Part shown: positions 52,527 through 62,376 of the stretch, in pieces
How the letters are laid out: the number at the start of each line of letters is the position of its first letter
Position numbering within the stretch: position 1 is the first letter of the stretch
Source of the DNA: Acuticoccus sp963704595
Lineage (GTDB): Bacteria; Pseudomonadota; Alphaproteobacteria; Rhizobiales; Amorphaceae
Direction: 5' to 3'
NCBI GenBank assembly: GCA_963704595.1
Contig: OY969922.1
Span: forward strand, 3,782,001 to 3,846,000
DNA: 64,000 bases
Notes under the pieces: model-generated
What the model was told of the DNA's origin: nothing
What the model saw: only the letters and a program-made list of their open reading frames with translations
Database searches by the model: none
Translations under genes and position numbers: made by a program

Positions 52527-53655
52527 GTCCGCCTCATGTGGGTCAGAAAATCGTTTCCGGCAACATCCCGCTCGGTCATCACCAGCTTTTGCGAAAGCGC
52601 CGCGACAGCGTCGCCCCCGAACGGGCGCACCAGGTCGCCGCCGATGGCGACGGGCGAGCAGGCGATCCACGCCTCGTCGACGAGGTCCGCCGCGGCCAGC
52701 GCCTCCGCGATGACGGCCCCGCCCTCCACCAGCACCCGGCCGATGCCGCGCGCATCGAGCGCCGCCAGCGCGGCGCGGAGGTCGAGCCCCTCGCCCGCCC
52801 GCGGCGCCGCGATGAGGACTGCACCGGCCGCGGCGAGCGCGGCGCGGCGCCCGTCGTCGGCGTCGGGCGCGGTGACGACGAGCACGGGCACGGGGTCTGC
52901 GAAGAGCCGTGCCGTCGGCGGCGTGCGGGCCTCGGTGTCGAAGATCACGCGGTCGGGCGAGCGGGCGGCCATGCCGGGGAGCCGGCAGGTGAGCGCCGGA
53001 TCGTCCGCCAGCATGGTGTTCGATGCCGACCGCGATGGCGTCGTTCTCGGCGCGAAGGAGGTGGGTGCGGGTGCGCCATTCCGGGCCGGTGATGGCAAGG
53101 CCGCCCTCCCCGCGCCGGCCGATCGCGCCGTCGGCGGAGATGGCGAGCTTCAGCGTCACGTGCGGCCGCCCGAGGACCATGCGGCTGACGTGGCCGCGCC
53201 AGCGTCTCGGCGGCTTCTTCGGCGCGAACGCCGAAGCGAACCTCGATCCCCGCGGCGCGCAGCTTCTCGAAGCCCTTGCCGGCGACGGCGGGGTTGGGGT
53301 CGGCGCAGGCGACGACCAGCGCCGCGACGCCGGCCTCGATCAGCGCGTCGGCGCACGGCGGGGTGCGGCCGAAGTGGGAGCACGGCTCCAGCGTGCAGTA
53401 GCAGGTGGCGCCGCGGGCCGCCTCGCCGGCCTGCGCGATGGCGCGGCGCTCGGCGTGGGGGCGGCCGCCGTCCGCGGTGCGTGCCGCGCCCACCACCACC
53501 GGCCCGTCCGCCGTGTGCTGCACCAGAACGGCGCCGACGCTCGGGTTGGGGCGGGTGCGGCCGAGCCCCTGCCGCGCCAGCGCGATGGCGGCGGCCATGA
53601 AGCGGCGGTCGAGCGCGTGCTGGCCGGCCTCGGCGGGGCTGTTGCTGCGGGTCAT
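52499..53655 (-). CDS. ribD: RibD, bifunctional deaminase-reductase, frameshifted twice
   Basis: Two early steps of riboflavin synthesis. The deaminase half carries the zinc site (GGRPHAERRAIAQAG, CYCTLEPCSHFGRTPPC). The reductase half has VTLKLAISADGAIG and VLVEGGAVIAEAL. Extra bases at 53192-53193 and near 53021 break the frame. Removing them gives TLARHVSRMVLGRPHVTLK and AIAVGINTMLADDPALTC. The restored length is about 385 residues; the last 28 bases overlap ribE. Confidence 0.93.
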
Positions 53656-53686
53656 CGGTGGGCTTTCGCGCCTCGGACGGCGCGCG

Positions 53687-54187
53687 TCAATCCGTGTTGC
53701 CGGGCTCGTCGGGGTCGGCGGCCTGTCGGGCGTTCACCGTCTCGGCAAGGTCGGCGACGAACGCCTCGAAGTCGCGCGCCTCGGAAAAGTTACGGTAGAC
53801 CGAGGCGAAGCGGACGTAGGCGACATCGTCGAGCGCGCGCAGAGCCTCCATCACGTGGCCGCCGATTTCGGCCGCACCGATCTCGGGCTCGCCGGAGCTT
53901 TCGAGCTGGCGCACGATGCCGGAGATCATCCGGTCCAGCACAGCGTCGTCCAGCGCCCGCTTGCGGGTCGCGATCGAGATGGCGCGCTCCAGCTTGGTCC
54001 GGTCGAACGGCTCGCGCTTGCCGGACCGCTTGACCACCGTGAGTTCGCGCAGCTGCACGCGCTCGAAGGTGGTGAAGCGGCCGCCGCAGACGCTGCACAC
54101 GCGCCGGCGGCGGATGGCGGCCCCGTCCTCGGTCGACCGCGAGTCCTTCACCTGCGTGTTCTCTTCGGCGCAGAAAGGGCAGCGCAT
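53687..54187 (-). CDS. nrdR: Transcriptional repressor NrdR
   Basis: ATP/dATP-sensing repressor of ribonucleotide reductase genes. The zinc ribbon Cys3, Cys6, Cys31, Cys34 (MRCPFCAEE; CSVCGGRF) is followed by an ATP-cone (about 48-138; VKRSGKREPFDRTKLERAI). The 166-residue length is slightly above typical. The start codon lies in the first copy of a tandem repeat (54181-54269), which repeats the ribosome-binding site and start. No NrdR box is visible here, and no nrd genes are in the window. Confidence 0.94.
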   Translation of the reverse strand: MRCPFCAEENTQVKDSRSTEDGAAIRRRRVCSVCGGRFTTFERVQLRELTVVKRSGKREPFDRTKLERAISIATRKRALDDAVLDRMISGIVRQLESSGEPEIGAAEIGGHVMEALRALDDVAYVRFASVYRNFSEARDFEAFVADLAETVNARQAADPDEPGNTD

Positions 54188-54269
54188 CAGGCCGCCCCTT
54201 CATCAGGAAGCCAGCGCATCAGGCCGCCCCTTCATCAGGAAGCCAGAGCATCAGGCTGCCCCTTCAGCG
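54181..54269. repeat. 32-bp tandem repeat spanning the nrdR start
   Basis: Two identical 32-bp copies (54181-54212 and 54213-54244) and a third partial one (54245 to about 54269). On the minus strand each has AGGGGCGGCCTGATGCGCT, that is, the ribosome-binding site and start codon of nrdR. Only the first copy (plus-strand coordinates) is followed by the nrdR frame. Confidence 0.9.
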
Positions 54270-54286
54270 GACGTTCGCTGGCGCAC

Positions 54287-55581
54287 TCAGCTGTAGATCG
54301 GGAAGCGGGCGGTCAGCGCGTGCGCGTCGGCCTTCACGTCGCTCAGCACCGCCTCGTCCACTTCGCCGGCCTGGTTTGCGGCGTCGACCACCTTCGCGAT
54401 CAGCTTGGCGACTTCCTGGAACTCCGCGATGCCGAAGCCGCGCGTGGTGCAGGCCGGGGTGCCGAGGCGGATGCCGGACGTGATGGTCGGCTTCTCCGGG
54501 TCGAGCGGCACGCCGTTCTTGTTGCAGGTGATCGCCGCCTTGCCGAGCATGGTCTCGGCCGCGCGGCCGGTCATGCCGCTTGGGGCGAAGGTCCACCAGC
54601 ATCAGGTGCGTGTCGGTGCCGCCGGAGACGATGTCGAAGCCGTGGCTCATCAGCGTTTCGGCGAACGCCTTGGCGTTTTCGATCACGTTCCTGGCGTAGA
54701 CCTTGAAGTCGGGCTGCAGCGCCTCGCCGAACGCGACGGCCTTGCGCGGCGATGACGTGCATCAGCGGGCCGCCCTGGAGGCCGGGGAAGACCGCCGAGT
54801 TGATCTTCTTGGCGATGTCCGCGTCGTCGGTCAGCACGATGCCGCCGCGCGGGCCGCGCAGCGTCTTGTGGGTGGTGGAGGTGACGACGTGGGCGTGCGG
54901 GAACGGGCTCGGGATCTGGCCGCCCGCGACGAGGCCCGCGAAGTGCGCCATGTCGACGTGGAAGATCGCGCCGACGCTGTCGGCAATCTCGCGGAACCGC
55001 TTGAAGTCGATCGTGCGCGAATAGGCCGAGCCGCCGGCGATGATGATGCGCGGCTTGTGCTCTTCGGCAAGGCGGGCGACCGCGTCGTAGTCGATGAGGC
55101 CGGTATCGGTGTCGAGACCGTAGCCGACTGCGTTGAACCACTTGCCCGAAAGGTTGGGGCGGGCGCCGTGGGTGAGGTGGCCGCCCGCGTCCAGCGTCAT
55201 CCCGAGGATGGTGTCGCCGGGCTTGGAGAGGGCGAGGAGGACGGCCTGGTTCGCCTGGCTGCCGGAGTTCGGCTGCACGTTGGCGAACTCGCAGCCGAAC
55301 AGCTTCGTCACCCGCTCGATGGCGATGGTCTCGGCGATGTCGACGAACTCGCAGCCGCCGTAGTAGCGGCGGCCGGAATAGCCTTCCGCGTACTTGTTGG
55401 TCATCACCGAGCCCTGCGCTTCCAGGACGGCGCGCGAGGCGATGTTCTCGCTGGCGATCAGCTCGATCTCGTTCTGCTGGCGGCCGAGTTCCAGCGCGAT
55501 CGCCTTCGCGATCTCGGGGTCGGCGCCGGCCAGATCGCCACCGAAGAATGCGTCGGTGTCGATGGTGTCGCGCAAGCTCAT
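54287..55581 (-). CDS. glyA: Serine hydroxymethyltransferase, frameshifted twice
   Basis: PLP enzyme that interconverts serine and glycine with tetrahydrofolate. The start at 55581 gives MSLRDTIDTDAFFGGDLAG. The PLP lysine is in VTSTTHKTLRGPRGG. The frame shifts near 54744-54749 (MHVIAAKAVAFGE) and near 54578-54585 (LVDLRPSGMTGRAA). Removing one base at each restores a protein of about 431 residues. Order glyA-nrdR-ribD is conserved in alphaproteobacteria. It supplies methylenetetrahydrofolate used by ThyA. Confidence 0.95.
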
Positions 55582-55817
55582 GCTGAAAACCTCCACTCGT
55601 TTGGTCCGGCTTGTAGGTCGGCGGCGGCGCGCGCGCAAGGAACCCGGCGCGGCGCAATGCCGTCATGCCGACGGGCCGAACATTAAATTTTGCCGCACCC
55701 CCCGTCGCGGGCTTGCGCGGCGGTTCGCGGAGGACGATTTTCCCCCTCCTGTCCGGCTCTCCGCCACACGAGCCTGCGTCATCGGCGGAGTGCTCATTCG
55801 ACGCAGTCGGTGCCCAG

Positions 55818-56153
55818 ATGGCAATTGTTCCGGCGACTCCCTACGCGGCCAACCCGGCCGTCACCTCCCGCTCCACCGCCACGCAGACCAGCCCGTCGGA
55901 GACACAAGTCTCCCGGCCGGTGGACCTGCAGCCGCGCATCGGCAGCGCGGTCCTTTCCGCGGTGATCTCCATCGCCTTCATCGGAGCGATGCTCCTCGCG
56001 GTAGAAACCGTGGTCGGCGTGGTGCTCGGCTCGTTCCTCCACTCCGACATGCTGGGCTATGCGGCGGTCGCGATCCTCGGCCTGCCGACGGTCGTGTGGC
56101 TCGCCTTCGTGCGCCTCCCGATCGCGATCCGCGCCGAGCGCGACGCCTACTGA
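55818..56153 (+). CDS. Two-span membrane protein, unknown function
   Basis: This 111-residue protein starts at 55818 (MAIVPATPYAANPAVTS). A Ser/Thr-rich N-terminus of about 40 residues precedes two spans (about 48-70 and 80-100) and a basic end (VRLPIAIRAERDAY). I recognise no family. It lies between divergent glyA and a terminator and has an AT-rich stretch upstream (55680-55692). Confidence 0.6.
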   Translation: MAIVPATPYAANPAVTSRSTATQTSPSETQVSRPVDLQPRIGSAVLSAVISIAFIGAMLLAVETVVGVVLGSFLHSDMLGYAAVAILGLPTVVWLAFVRLPIAIRAERDAY

Positions 56154-56193
56154 GCGTCCGCCCTCCGCCTCGGCCGCAAGAACGCCGCAACAA

Positions 56194-56221
56194 AAAAGGG
56201 CGCCGTTTCCGGCGCCCTTTT
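56194..56221. terminator. Bidirectional terminator
   Basis: AAAAGGGCGCC (56194-56204) and GGCGCCCTTTT (56211-56221) form a perfect stem with a 6-base loop, lying between the convergent membrane-protein and L,D-transpeptidase genes. Confidence 0.88.
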
Positions 56222-56245
56222 CAACGACGGCAGAATGGTCCGGCG

Positions 56246-57484
56246 TCAGCGCAGGGCGAGTTCGCCCATGCCGTCGCGGCCGTAGATGTCGTCGCGGAAG
56301 TGGACCACGCCGTCGGCGTTCACCCAGGCGGTGATGTAGGCGAACATCACCTGCGTCGGCTGCTCGACGTTGACGTCCTGGCGCTGGCCGGAGCGGATCA
56401 CCGCATCGACCTGCCCGCGGTCCCAGCCGTTGCCGCGCAGAAGCCACGTGATCAGCTCGCGCACGTTCTGGACGCGCACGCAGCCGGAGGAGTGGAACCG
56501 CGCGCCGTCGCCGAACAGCGACTTCTGCGGCGTGTCGTGCATGTAGACCTGATGCTGGTTGTGGAAGTTCAGCTTCACGGTGCCGAGCGAGTTCAGTTCG
56601 CCCGGCTCCTGGCGGAACATGTACTGGGTCGCCTCGTCGGTGTTCCAGTCGATCTCGCGATAGTCGTACTCGCGCTCGGTGTCGCCCCAGCGATAGATCT
56701 TGATCTTCTGGCTGGCGAGGTAGGACGGATCCTTCTGCATCTTCGGGATCAGGTCGCGCCGGATGATCGAGACCGGGACGGTCCAGTACGGGTTGAAGTT
56801 GATCTCGTGGATCTTGGAGGTGAGGATCGGGCTCGGCCGGTCGACCTTGCCGACCACCGCGGTGTGGCGCGAACGCACGCGCCCGTCTTCCACGGCCTCG
56901 ATCTCGGCGGCCGGAATGTTCACCAGCACGTAGCGGCTGGCGAGCTCGCCGGACTTTTCGGAGATGCGGGCGAGGTTCATCTCGAGCTGGCGCACGCGCA
57001 CGCCGGCGGGGACGTTCATCGCGTCGATGGTCGCCTGGTCGAGCGCGCCGGTGTCGGGCAGGCCGTGGCGGAGCTGGAAGCGCTTGACCGCGGCGGCCAC
57101 GTAGGAATCGTAAACGTCGCTCCGGCCGCCCTGCTGGGTGAGGTCGCCGGAGATCGCGAGGCGCTGGCGCAGCGTCTCGACCAGGCCGTCACGCGAGCCG
57201 AGCTGGAGCGCGGTGCGCGAAGTCGGGACGATCAGCGGCCAGCCGCCGGTCGCCTCGATCGAGCGGTAGCGCTGGATCGCCATCTGCATCCGGCCGAGCG
57301 CCTCGGGCGCCAGCGTCGGCTGCTGGGAGTTGACGGCCGCGACCTCGGGCAGGGTCGCGTCGAACGCGTCCACCCACTCGGCGGAATTGCCCTGCGCGAA
57401 CGCAAGGCCAGGGGCCAGCATTGCCGCCAGTATCATCGGCGCGAACAGCCGGCCACACAGCTTCGTCAAGGATCGAGCGATCAT
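56246..57484 (-). CDS. Murein L,D-transpeptidase (YcbB/LdtD-like)
   Basis: Makes 3-3 peptidoglycan cross-links or attaches proteins to murein. The start at 57484 follows GGAAGG and gives a signal peptide (MIARSLTKLCGRLFAPMIL, ending AFAQG). An internal peptidoglycan-binding part (VYDSYVAAAVKRFQLRHGLPDTGALDQAT, split here) precedes the YkuD domain. The catalytic site is MHDTPQKSLF with His, and SSGCVRVQN with Cys; the Ser in place of His before Gly is usual in the YcbB subgroup. It lies behind ldtR. Confidence 0.92.
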   Translation of the reverse strand: MIARSLTKLCGRLFAPMILAAMLAPGLAFAQGNSAEWVDAFDATLPEVAAVNSQQPTLAPEALGRMQMAIQRYRSIEATGGWPLIVPTSRTALQLGSRDGLVETLRQRLAISGDLTQQGGRSDVYDSYVAAAVKRFQLRHGLPDTGALDQATIDAMNVPAGVRVRQLEMNLARISEKSGELASRYVLVNIPAAEIEAVEDGRVRSRHTAVVGKVDRPSPILTSKIHEINFNPYWTVPVSIIRRDLIPKMQKDPSYLASQKIKIYRWGDTEREYDYREIDWNTDEATQYMFRQEPGELNSLGTVKLNFHNQHQVYMHDTPQKSLFGDGARFHSSGCVRVQNVRELITWLLRGNGWDRGQVDAVIRSGQRQDVNVEQPTQVMFAYITAWVNADGVVHFRDDIYGRDGMGELALR

Positions 57485-57602
57485 CACGTCAGGCCTTCCC
57501 ATACTCACACAGAGGTCGCGCTAGCACGGAGGACGCATTGCGACAACGCTGCGGTCCGTCAAATTGTAATCTGTAATGTCGCACCACGAAGGGTCCGAAC
57601 TT

Positions 57603-58112
57603 CTACAGACGGTAAAGCACCTGATCTTTCCAGAACCTGTCGAGCCTGCGCAGAATCTGGGCAGCACCATCGAGGCTGTCCTGTTCCACGCCGCCGATCG
57701 GCCCGAGCGACTGCATGTGCCGCGCGAGAAGCGCGTCGACCATGCCGGCGACCCGCGCACCCTTGTCGGTGACCGTGATGCGGACCGTGCGCCGGTCGCG
57801 GGTGGAGCGTTCCTGCGTGAGGTACCCCAGCTCGCCGAGCTTCTTGAGGTTGTACGACACGTTGGAGCCCATGTAGTAGCCGCGCGACTTGAGCTCGCTG
57901 GGGGTCAGCACCTCGCGCCCGAGATTGTGCAGGAGGACGGCCTGCACGTTGTTGACCTCCTGCTCGCCGAGCCGGTCGAGCTCGTCCTTCACCACATCGA
58001 GGAAGCGCCTGTGGGTGCGCTCGATGAGACGGATCGCTTCGACGTAGGCGTCGAGCGCATGGGTGTTAACCGGGGGCTCAAGGCCCTCCGCGTGCCGCAC
58101 TGCCAGGTTCAT
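57603..58112 (-). CDS. ldtR: MarR-family regulator LdtR
   Basis: Winged-helix regulator of 169 residues starting at 58112 (MNLAVRHAEGLEPPVNTHAL). The DNA-binding part is LTPSELKSRGYYMGSNVSYNLKKLGELGYL, split across the recognition helix, with STRDRRTVRITVTDKG as the wing. LdtR of Liberibacter activates its neighbour L,D-transpeptidase gene; the same order is present here. A dimer of this protein probably controls the downstream gene. Confidence 0.9.
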   Translation of the reverse strand: MNLAVRHAEGLEPPVNTHALDAYVEAIRLIERTHRRFLDVVKDELDRLGEQEVNNVQAVLLHNLGREVLTPSELKSRGYYMGSNVSYNLKKLGELGYLTQERSTRDRRTVRITVTDKGARVAGMVDALLARHMQSLGPIGGVEQDSLDGAAQILRRLDRFWKDQVLYRL

Positions 58113-58237
58113 CGTCTGCCTCGTGTATATCGGCCCTTTTTGTGGGCGCGTTGGAGGCAAGGGTGCGCGGTCACGCTGAAACGCGCCTTAAGCGGTAAGG
58201 TGAATCAGAGGTGAACGCGCCCGGCGTTGCATTAGGG

Positions 58238-59137
58238 TCACAACTTGCCGGGCCCGCGGGCGAGATGGGTCACAATTCCTGAAAAGTCGGTGCCCTCTCC
58301 GCCGCTTGCGCAGAAGTCGTCGTAAACGGCGCGGGCCGCTCCGCCGAGGGGGGTGTGGGTCCCCGTCTGGGCCGCCGCGGCGGCGGCGAGGCGCAGGTCC
58401 TTCAGCATCATGGCGCCGGTGAAGCCGGGCTTGTAGTCCCGGTTCGCGGGCGAGGTCGGCACCGGGCCCGGCACCGGGCAGTAGGTTGTGAGCGCCCAGC
58501 ACTGGCCGGACGCGGTGCTCGCGATGTCGAACAGCTTCTGCCGCTCCAGCCCGAGCGCGTCGGCAAGGTTGAACGCCTCGCTGACGGCGATCATCGAGAT
58601 GCCGAGGATCATGTTGTTGCAGATCTTGGCCGCCTGCCCCGCCCCCGCCCCGCCGGCATGGACGATGTTGCGGCCCATCAGCTTCAGCAGCGGCTCGGCC
58701 CGCGCGAACGCCTCGTCCGGCCCGCCGACCATGAAGGTGAGCGTGCCGGCAGCCGCCCCCGCGACGCCGCCCGACACCGGCGCGTCGCACATGGCGCGCC
58801 CGCTCTCCGCCGCGGCGGCCGCCACCTCGCGCGCGGCCTCGACGTCGATGGTGGAGCAGTCGATCAGGAGCGCATCGGGGGCGGCATTGGCGAGGATGCC
58901 GTCCGCTGCCGTCATCACGGTGCGGACATGGTCGCCGGCGGGAAGCATGGTGATGACGACGTCCGCGCCGGAGACGGCCTCGGCGACGCTCGCCGCTGTC
59001 TTACCGCCGGCCGCGGCGAACGCCTCGCGGGCGGCGGCGGCAACGTCGAACCCGGTGACGGGGTGGCCGGCCTTCGCCAGGTTGTGCGCCATCGGCGCGC
59101 CCATGTTTCCAAGGCCGATGAAGGCAACGCTCCGCAT
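58238..59137 (-). CDS. mmsB: 3-Hydroxyisobutyrate dehydrogenase
   Basis: Valine-catabolism enzyme, NAD-dependent. The start follows GGGAGGATCAC. GLGNMGAPMAHNLAKAGHPVTGFD is the dinucleotide fold; CDAPVSGGVAGAAAGTLTFMVGG is the substrate motif; the catalytic Lys lies in GAGQAAKICNNMILG. At 299 residues it is typical. Neighbouring genes are not valine genes. Confidence 0.93.
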   Translation of the reverse strand: MRSVAFIGLGNMGAPMAHNLAKAGHPVTGFDVAAAAREAFAAAGGKTAASVAEAVSGADVVITMLPAGDHVRTVMTAADGILANAAPDALLIDCSTIDVEAAREVAAAAAESGRAMCDAPVSGGVAGAAAGTLTFMVGGPDEAFARAEPLLKLMGRNIVHAGGAGAGQAAKICNNMILGISMIAVSEAFNLADALGLERQKLFDIASTASGQCWALTTYCPVPGPVPTSPANRDYKPGFTGAMMLKDLRLAAAAAAQTGTHTPLGGAARAVYDDFCASGGEGTDFSGIVTHLARGPGKL

Positions 59138-59234
59138 GTGATCCTCCCGCTTTGCCGCCGCCTCTCGGAGGGCAGCGTTGGGGAGGAGACTAGCCTTTGC
59201 CGGCCGCAGCGCCAGCCCCGCTGCGGGGCCGGCG

Positions 59235-59820
59235 TCAGTCCTGCCGGATCGCCTCCAGCTCGAAGGTCATCGGGATCTCGTCGCCGACGAGGTCGCCATC
59301 GATGCCATACGTCATGCCCCATGCGCTGCGCTGGATGGTCGTTTGCGCCGTGATGCCGACCACGTAGTTTTCGCCCCACGGGTACGGGGCCGACCTTGTT
59401 GAGCGTCACGTCCAGCGTCACGGGGTGGGTCTCGCCGCGCAGGGTGAGGTCGCCGGTGATGGTGCCGGTGGTGTCGGTCTCGGCGGTTGCCTCGGTCATG
59501 CGGAAGGTCACGATCGGGTGCGCCTCGGCGTCGAGGAATTCGCCGGAGCGGAGGTGTCCGTCCCGCGCCTCGTGGTTGGAGAAGACGCTGCCGGTTTCGA
59601 TCTCGACGGTGAGATCCTCCACCGTCTTCGCCTCCTCGTCGAAGACGAAGCTGCCGCTCCCCTTGAGGAACATCCCCCACACCGCGCCGTAGCCGATGTG
59701 GTTGCCGTTGAAGACGATGGAAAAGTGCTCGGGGTCGATCTCGTAGCGGACGGGTTCGGCCAAGGCCGCCCCGCTCCCGGCCAGCGCGATCGCGAGGCCC
59801 GCGGCATATTTCAAGGTCAT
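59235..59820 (-). CDS. YceI-family periplasmic protein, frameshifted
   Basis: Lipocalin-like polyisoprenoid-binding protein. The signal peptide is MTLKYAAGLAIALAGSG, ending ALA. The YceI fold is seen in YEIDPEHFSIVFNGNHIGYG and FVFDEEAKTVEDLTVEIE. The frame breaks at GGGG 59386-59389; removal of one base gives VGPYPWGENYVVGITAQTTI and an end at IRQD. The restored length is about 194 residues. Confidence 0.92.
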
Positions 59821-59895
59821 CGCCCTCTCCTCCCCTTTATGTTCACGGCATCATCGCGGCTCGTGCCATCGCCGCGATGCGTCCGGTCGCCGCGG

Positions 59896-60595
59896 TCAGA
59901 CGTCGAACGCGACGCCGCGTTCGGGCAGCGTCACCGTGGCGGCCGCGTCGCCCATCGCCGCCATGAACTTCTCCGGCCCCTGGTCCAGCATTCCGAAGGT
60001 GCCGAAATGGCTCGGGATCACGGTGCGGAAGGTGAAGAAGTTGCGGCAGGCGTGGGCCGCCTCGCGGGCGCCCATGGTGAAGCGGTCGCCGATCGGGACG
60101 ATGCCGATCTCCGGCCGGTAGAGCTCGTTGATCAGCGCCATGTCGCCGAAGATGCCGGTATCGCCGAGATGGTAGAGGACCGGCCCGTCCTTCGGCGTCA
60201 CGATCAGGCCGAGCGGATTGCCGAGATAGAGGAGCCGCCCCTCGTACTGGCGGGAGGAGGAGTGCAGCGCGTTGACGAATGTGACCGAGAAATCGCCGCA
60301 GTCGAGCGTGCCGCCGTGGTTGCCGGGGTTGATCTTCTCCACGCCGAGCGACTGGAGGTGTCCCGCGACCTCGAAGTTGGAAACCAGCGTCGCACCGGTC
60401 GCTCATGCAGATGTCCACCGTGTCGCCGATGTGGTCGTCGTGCCCGTGGGTGAGGAGGACGTGGCTGATGCCCTCTGCCGGGCCCTCGTAGCCGCCGTCC
60501 CACGTCGGATTGCCCGACAGGAACGGGTCGATCAGCAGGGCGGTGTCGCCGAACTCGACGCGGAAGGCCGAGTGGCCGTACCAGGTCAGCTTCAT
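59896..60595 (-). CDS. UPF0173 metal-dependent hydrolase, frameshifted
   Basis: UlaG-like metallo-beta-lactamase fold. The start after AAGGAGG gives MKLTWYGHSAFRVEFGDTAL. Metal ligands lie in LLTHGHDDHIGDT, and later HLGDTGIFGDM and IPSHFGTF. The frame breaks near 60395-60402; removal of one base gives ATLVSNFEVAGHLQSLGVEK. The restored length is about 232 residues. The substrate is unknown. Confidence 0.92.
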
Positions 60596-60648
60596 GGTGT
60601 TGCCTCCTTGGGGTCTCCCCTCCGGTTATGGCGGAAGGCCGCGCCCGT

Positions 60649-61728
60649 TCAATCCCTTGCAGCGACGGCGCGGCGGACGGCCTTGGCCATCAGCGTCGGC
60701 AGGCCCGCCTCCTCCAGTAGGCGCCAGTAGGCGCCGGGAGGTGCCTCCGCGCCGCCCCCGACCTCGGCGCTGAGGACGTCGAGCGTCAGCTCGGCATGGG
60801 TGAAACCGTGGGTGATGGAGCCTGCTGCCTGCCACCTTGCCGCGAACGGTGCGTGGGCGGCGGGGTCCGGCGGGACGGTTGCCCAGGGCGTGCCGAAGAG
60901 CTCCGGCATGCCGCCGAGGAGGCCCTTCGACGGGCGGATGCGCAGCAGCGTCGTCCCGTCCGGGCGGAACGGGGCGTAGACCGTGCCGAACCAGACCGCG
61001 CGCGCCTTCTTCGGCATCTTGCGGGGGTAGTCGAGCGGGTTGCCGTCGGCGGTGGCCTGGCAGTCCCGGTTGAGGGGGCAGAGGGAGCAGAGCGGGTTGC
61101 GCGGGGTGCAGATGGTGGCACCGAGGTCCATCATCGCCTGCGCGAAGTCGCCCGGCCGCCCCTCGGGGACCATCGCTTCGACGATCCCCCGCACCCGCGC
61201 GGCCTCGGCCTTCGGCGGCCGCTCCAGCGCGACGAGCCGGGCCACCACGCGCTCGACGTTGCCGTCGACCACCGGGGCCGGCTCGTCGAACGCGATCGCC
61301 GCGACCGCCGCGGCAGTGTAGGCGCCGACGCCCGGAAGCTCGCGCAGCCCCGCCTCGGTCGCCGGGAACTCGCCGCCGGCCTCGGCGACGGCGCGGGCGC
61401 ATTTGAGAAGGTTGCGGGCGCGGGCGTAGTAGCCGAGCCCGGCCCAGGCCTCCATCACGTCGGCATCGTCAGCGGCGGCGAGCGCTTCCACGGTGGGCCA
61501 GCGGGTGGTGAAGCGCTCGAAATAGGGGCCGACGGCGGCGACCGTCGTCTGCTGCAGCATCACCTCGGAAAGCCAGACGCGGTAGGGCTCGGTCCGGCCG
61601 CTCACCGCGCGCCACGGCATCGAACGCCGGTGGCGGTCGTACCAGGCGAGGAGACGCGCGGCGGCAGCGGGGCCCGGCGGCGGAACCGGGCGGGCGGCGG
61701 ACGGGGCGGAGGCGGCGGCGGATTTCAC
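60649..61728 (-). CDS. mutY: A/G-specific adenine glycosylase MutY
   Basis: Removes adenine opposite 8-oxoguanine. The catalytic Glu55 is in SEVMLQQTTV, with the helix-hairpin-helix ELPGVGAYTAAAV and Asp in VVDGNVERV. The [4Fe-4S] site is CTPRNPLCSLCPLNRDC. The C-terminal NUDIX-like domain recognises 8-oxoG. The GTG start at 61728 has no clear ribosome-binding site and is the least sure part. It is divergent from the DciA-like gene. Confidence 0.93.
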   Translation of the reverse strand: MKSAAASAPSAARPVPPPGPAAAARLLAWYDRHRRSMPWRAVSGRTEPYRVWLSEVMLQQTTVAAVGPYFERFTTRWPTVEALAAADDADVMEAWAGLGYYARARNLLKCARAVAEAGGEFPATEAGLRELPGVGAYTAAAVAAIAFDEPAPVVDGNVERVVARLVALERPPKAEAARVRGIVEAMVPEGRPGDFAQAMMDLGATICTPRNPLCSLCPLNRDCQATADGNPLDYPRKMPKKARAVWFGTVYAPFRPDGTTLLRIRPSKGLLGGMPELFGTPWATVPPDPAAHAPFAARWQAAGSITHGFTHAELTLDVLSAEVGGGAEAPPGAYWRLLEEAGLPTLMAKAVRRAVAARD

Positions 61729-61878
61729 GGCGCTGACTGTGCTGGCGGGCGCCGCGGACGCAAGGGGCGAGGCGCGCGCCGCCCGCTTTCCACTTATCCC
61801 GCCCGTCCCCGCAATGCACCGGCGGCCATGCGCAATCGTCGCTTGCGCGGGGGGCGGCGCTGGAGGATCGTCCGCGCC

Positions 61879-62376
61879 ATGGCAGTCTACAAACACAAGC
61901 CGCGGCCGCTGGCCGAGATCGTCTCCGGGCTGATGACGCCCTCGTGCCGGCAGCGCGGGGTCGCCAACTCGGCGCTGCTGCTCGACCCCGTGGAGCTGTT
62001 CGGCGAGAAACTCGCCCGCACCGCGATCGTGGAACGGGTGATGTGGCCGCGCGGCAGCCGGATCGACCAGGGCAACAGCACCGGGGCGACGCTTGTGGTC
62101 TCGGCCGACCCCGCCAGCGCGCTGATGCTTCAGCATGTCGCACCGCAGGTGATCGAGCGCGCCAACCTCATCATCGGCTGGCCCGCCATTTCCCGCCTCA
62201 GGGTGACGCAGGCGAACCGCCGGCCGCGCAAGCCCGCGCCGCCTCCGCGCCCCAAGGTGGACCCGGCCGCCGTCGCGCGCCTGTCGGAGACCATGCCCGA
62301 CATTGCCGACACCGGCCTGCGCGATGCGCTCGCCCGCCTCGGCGCCGGGATCGAGCGCCGCCGCAACGAGCGCTGA
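61879..62376 (+). CDS. DciA-like (DUF721) protein
   Basis: This 165-residue protein starts at 61879 after GGAGG. DUF721 proteins include DciA, the ancestral loader of the replicative helicase DnaB. The KH-like domain covers about residues 5-110 (LAEIVSGLMTPSCRQRGV, then TLVVSADPASALMLQHVAPQ and ERANLIIGWPAISRLRV). A basic, Pro-rich tail follows. Its helicase role is inferred from the family. Confidence 0.85.
   Translation: MAVYKHKPRPLAEIVSGLMTPSCRQRGVANSALLLDPVELFGEKLARTAIVERVMWPRGSRIDQGNSTGATLVVSADPASALMLQHVAPQVIERANLIIGWPAISRLRVTQANRRPRKPAPPPRPKVDPAAVARLSETMPDIADTGLRDALARLGAGIERRRNER

Noticed and set aside
53790..54203. Out-of-frame start (ATGAAGGGGCGG) upstream of nrdR as a separate gene
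   Set aside because: It is a shadow of nrdR in another frame, Arg-rich and without conserved motifs.
54181..54269. Tandem repeats considered as a CRISPR array
   Set aside because: The copies are directly adjacent with no spacers, and no cas genes are in the window.
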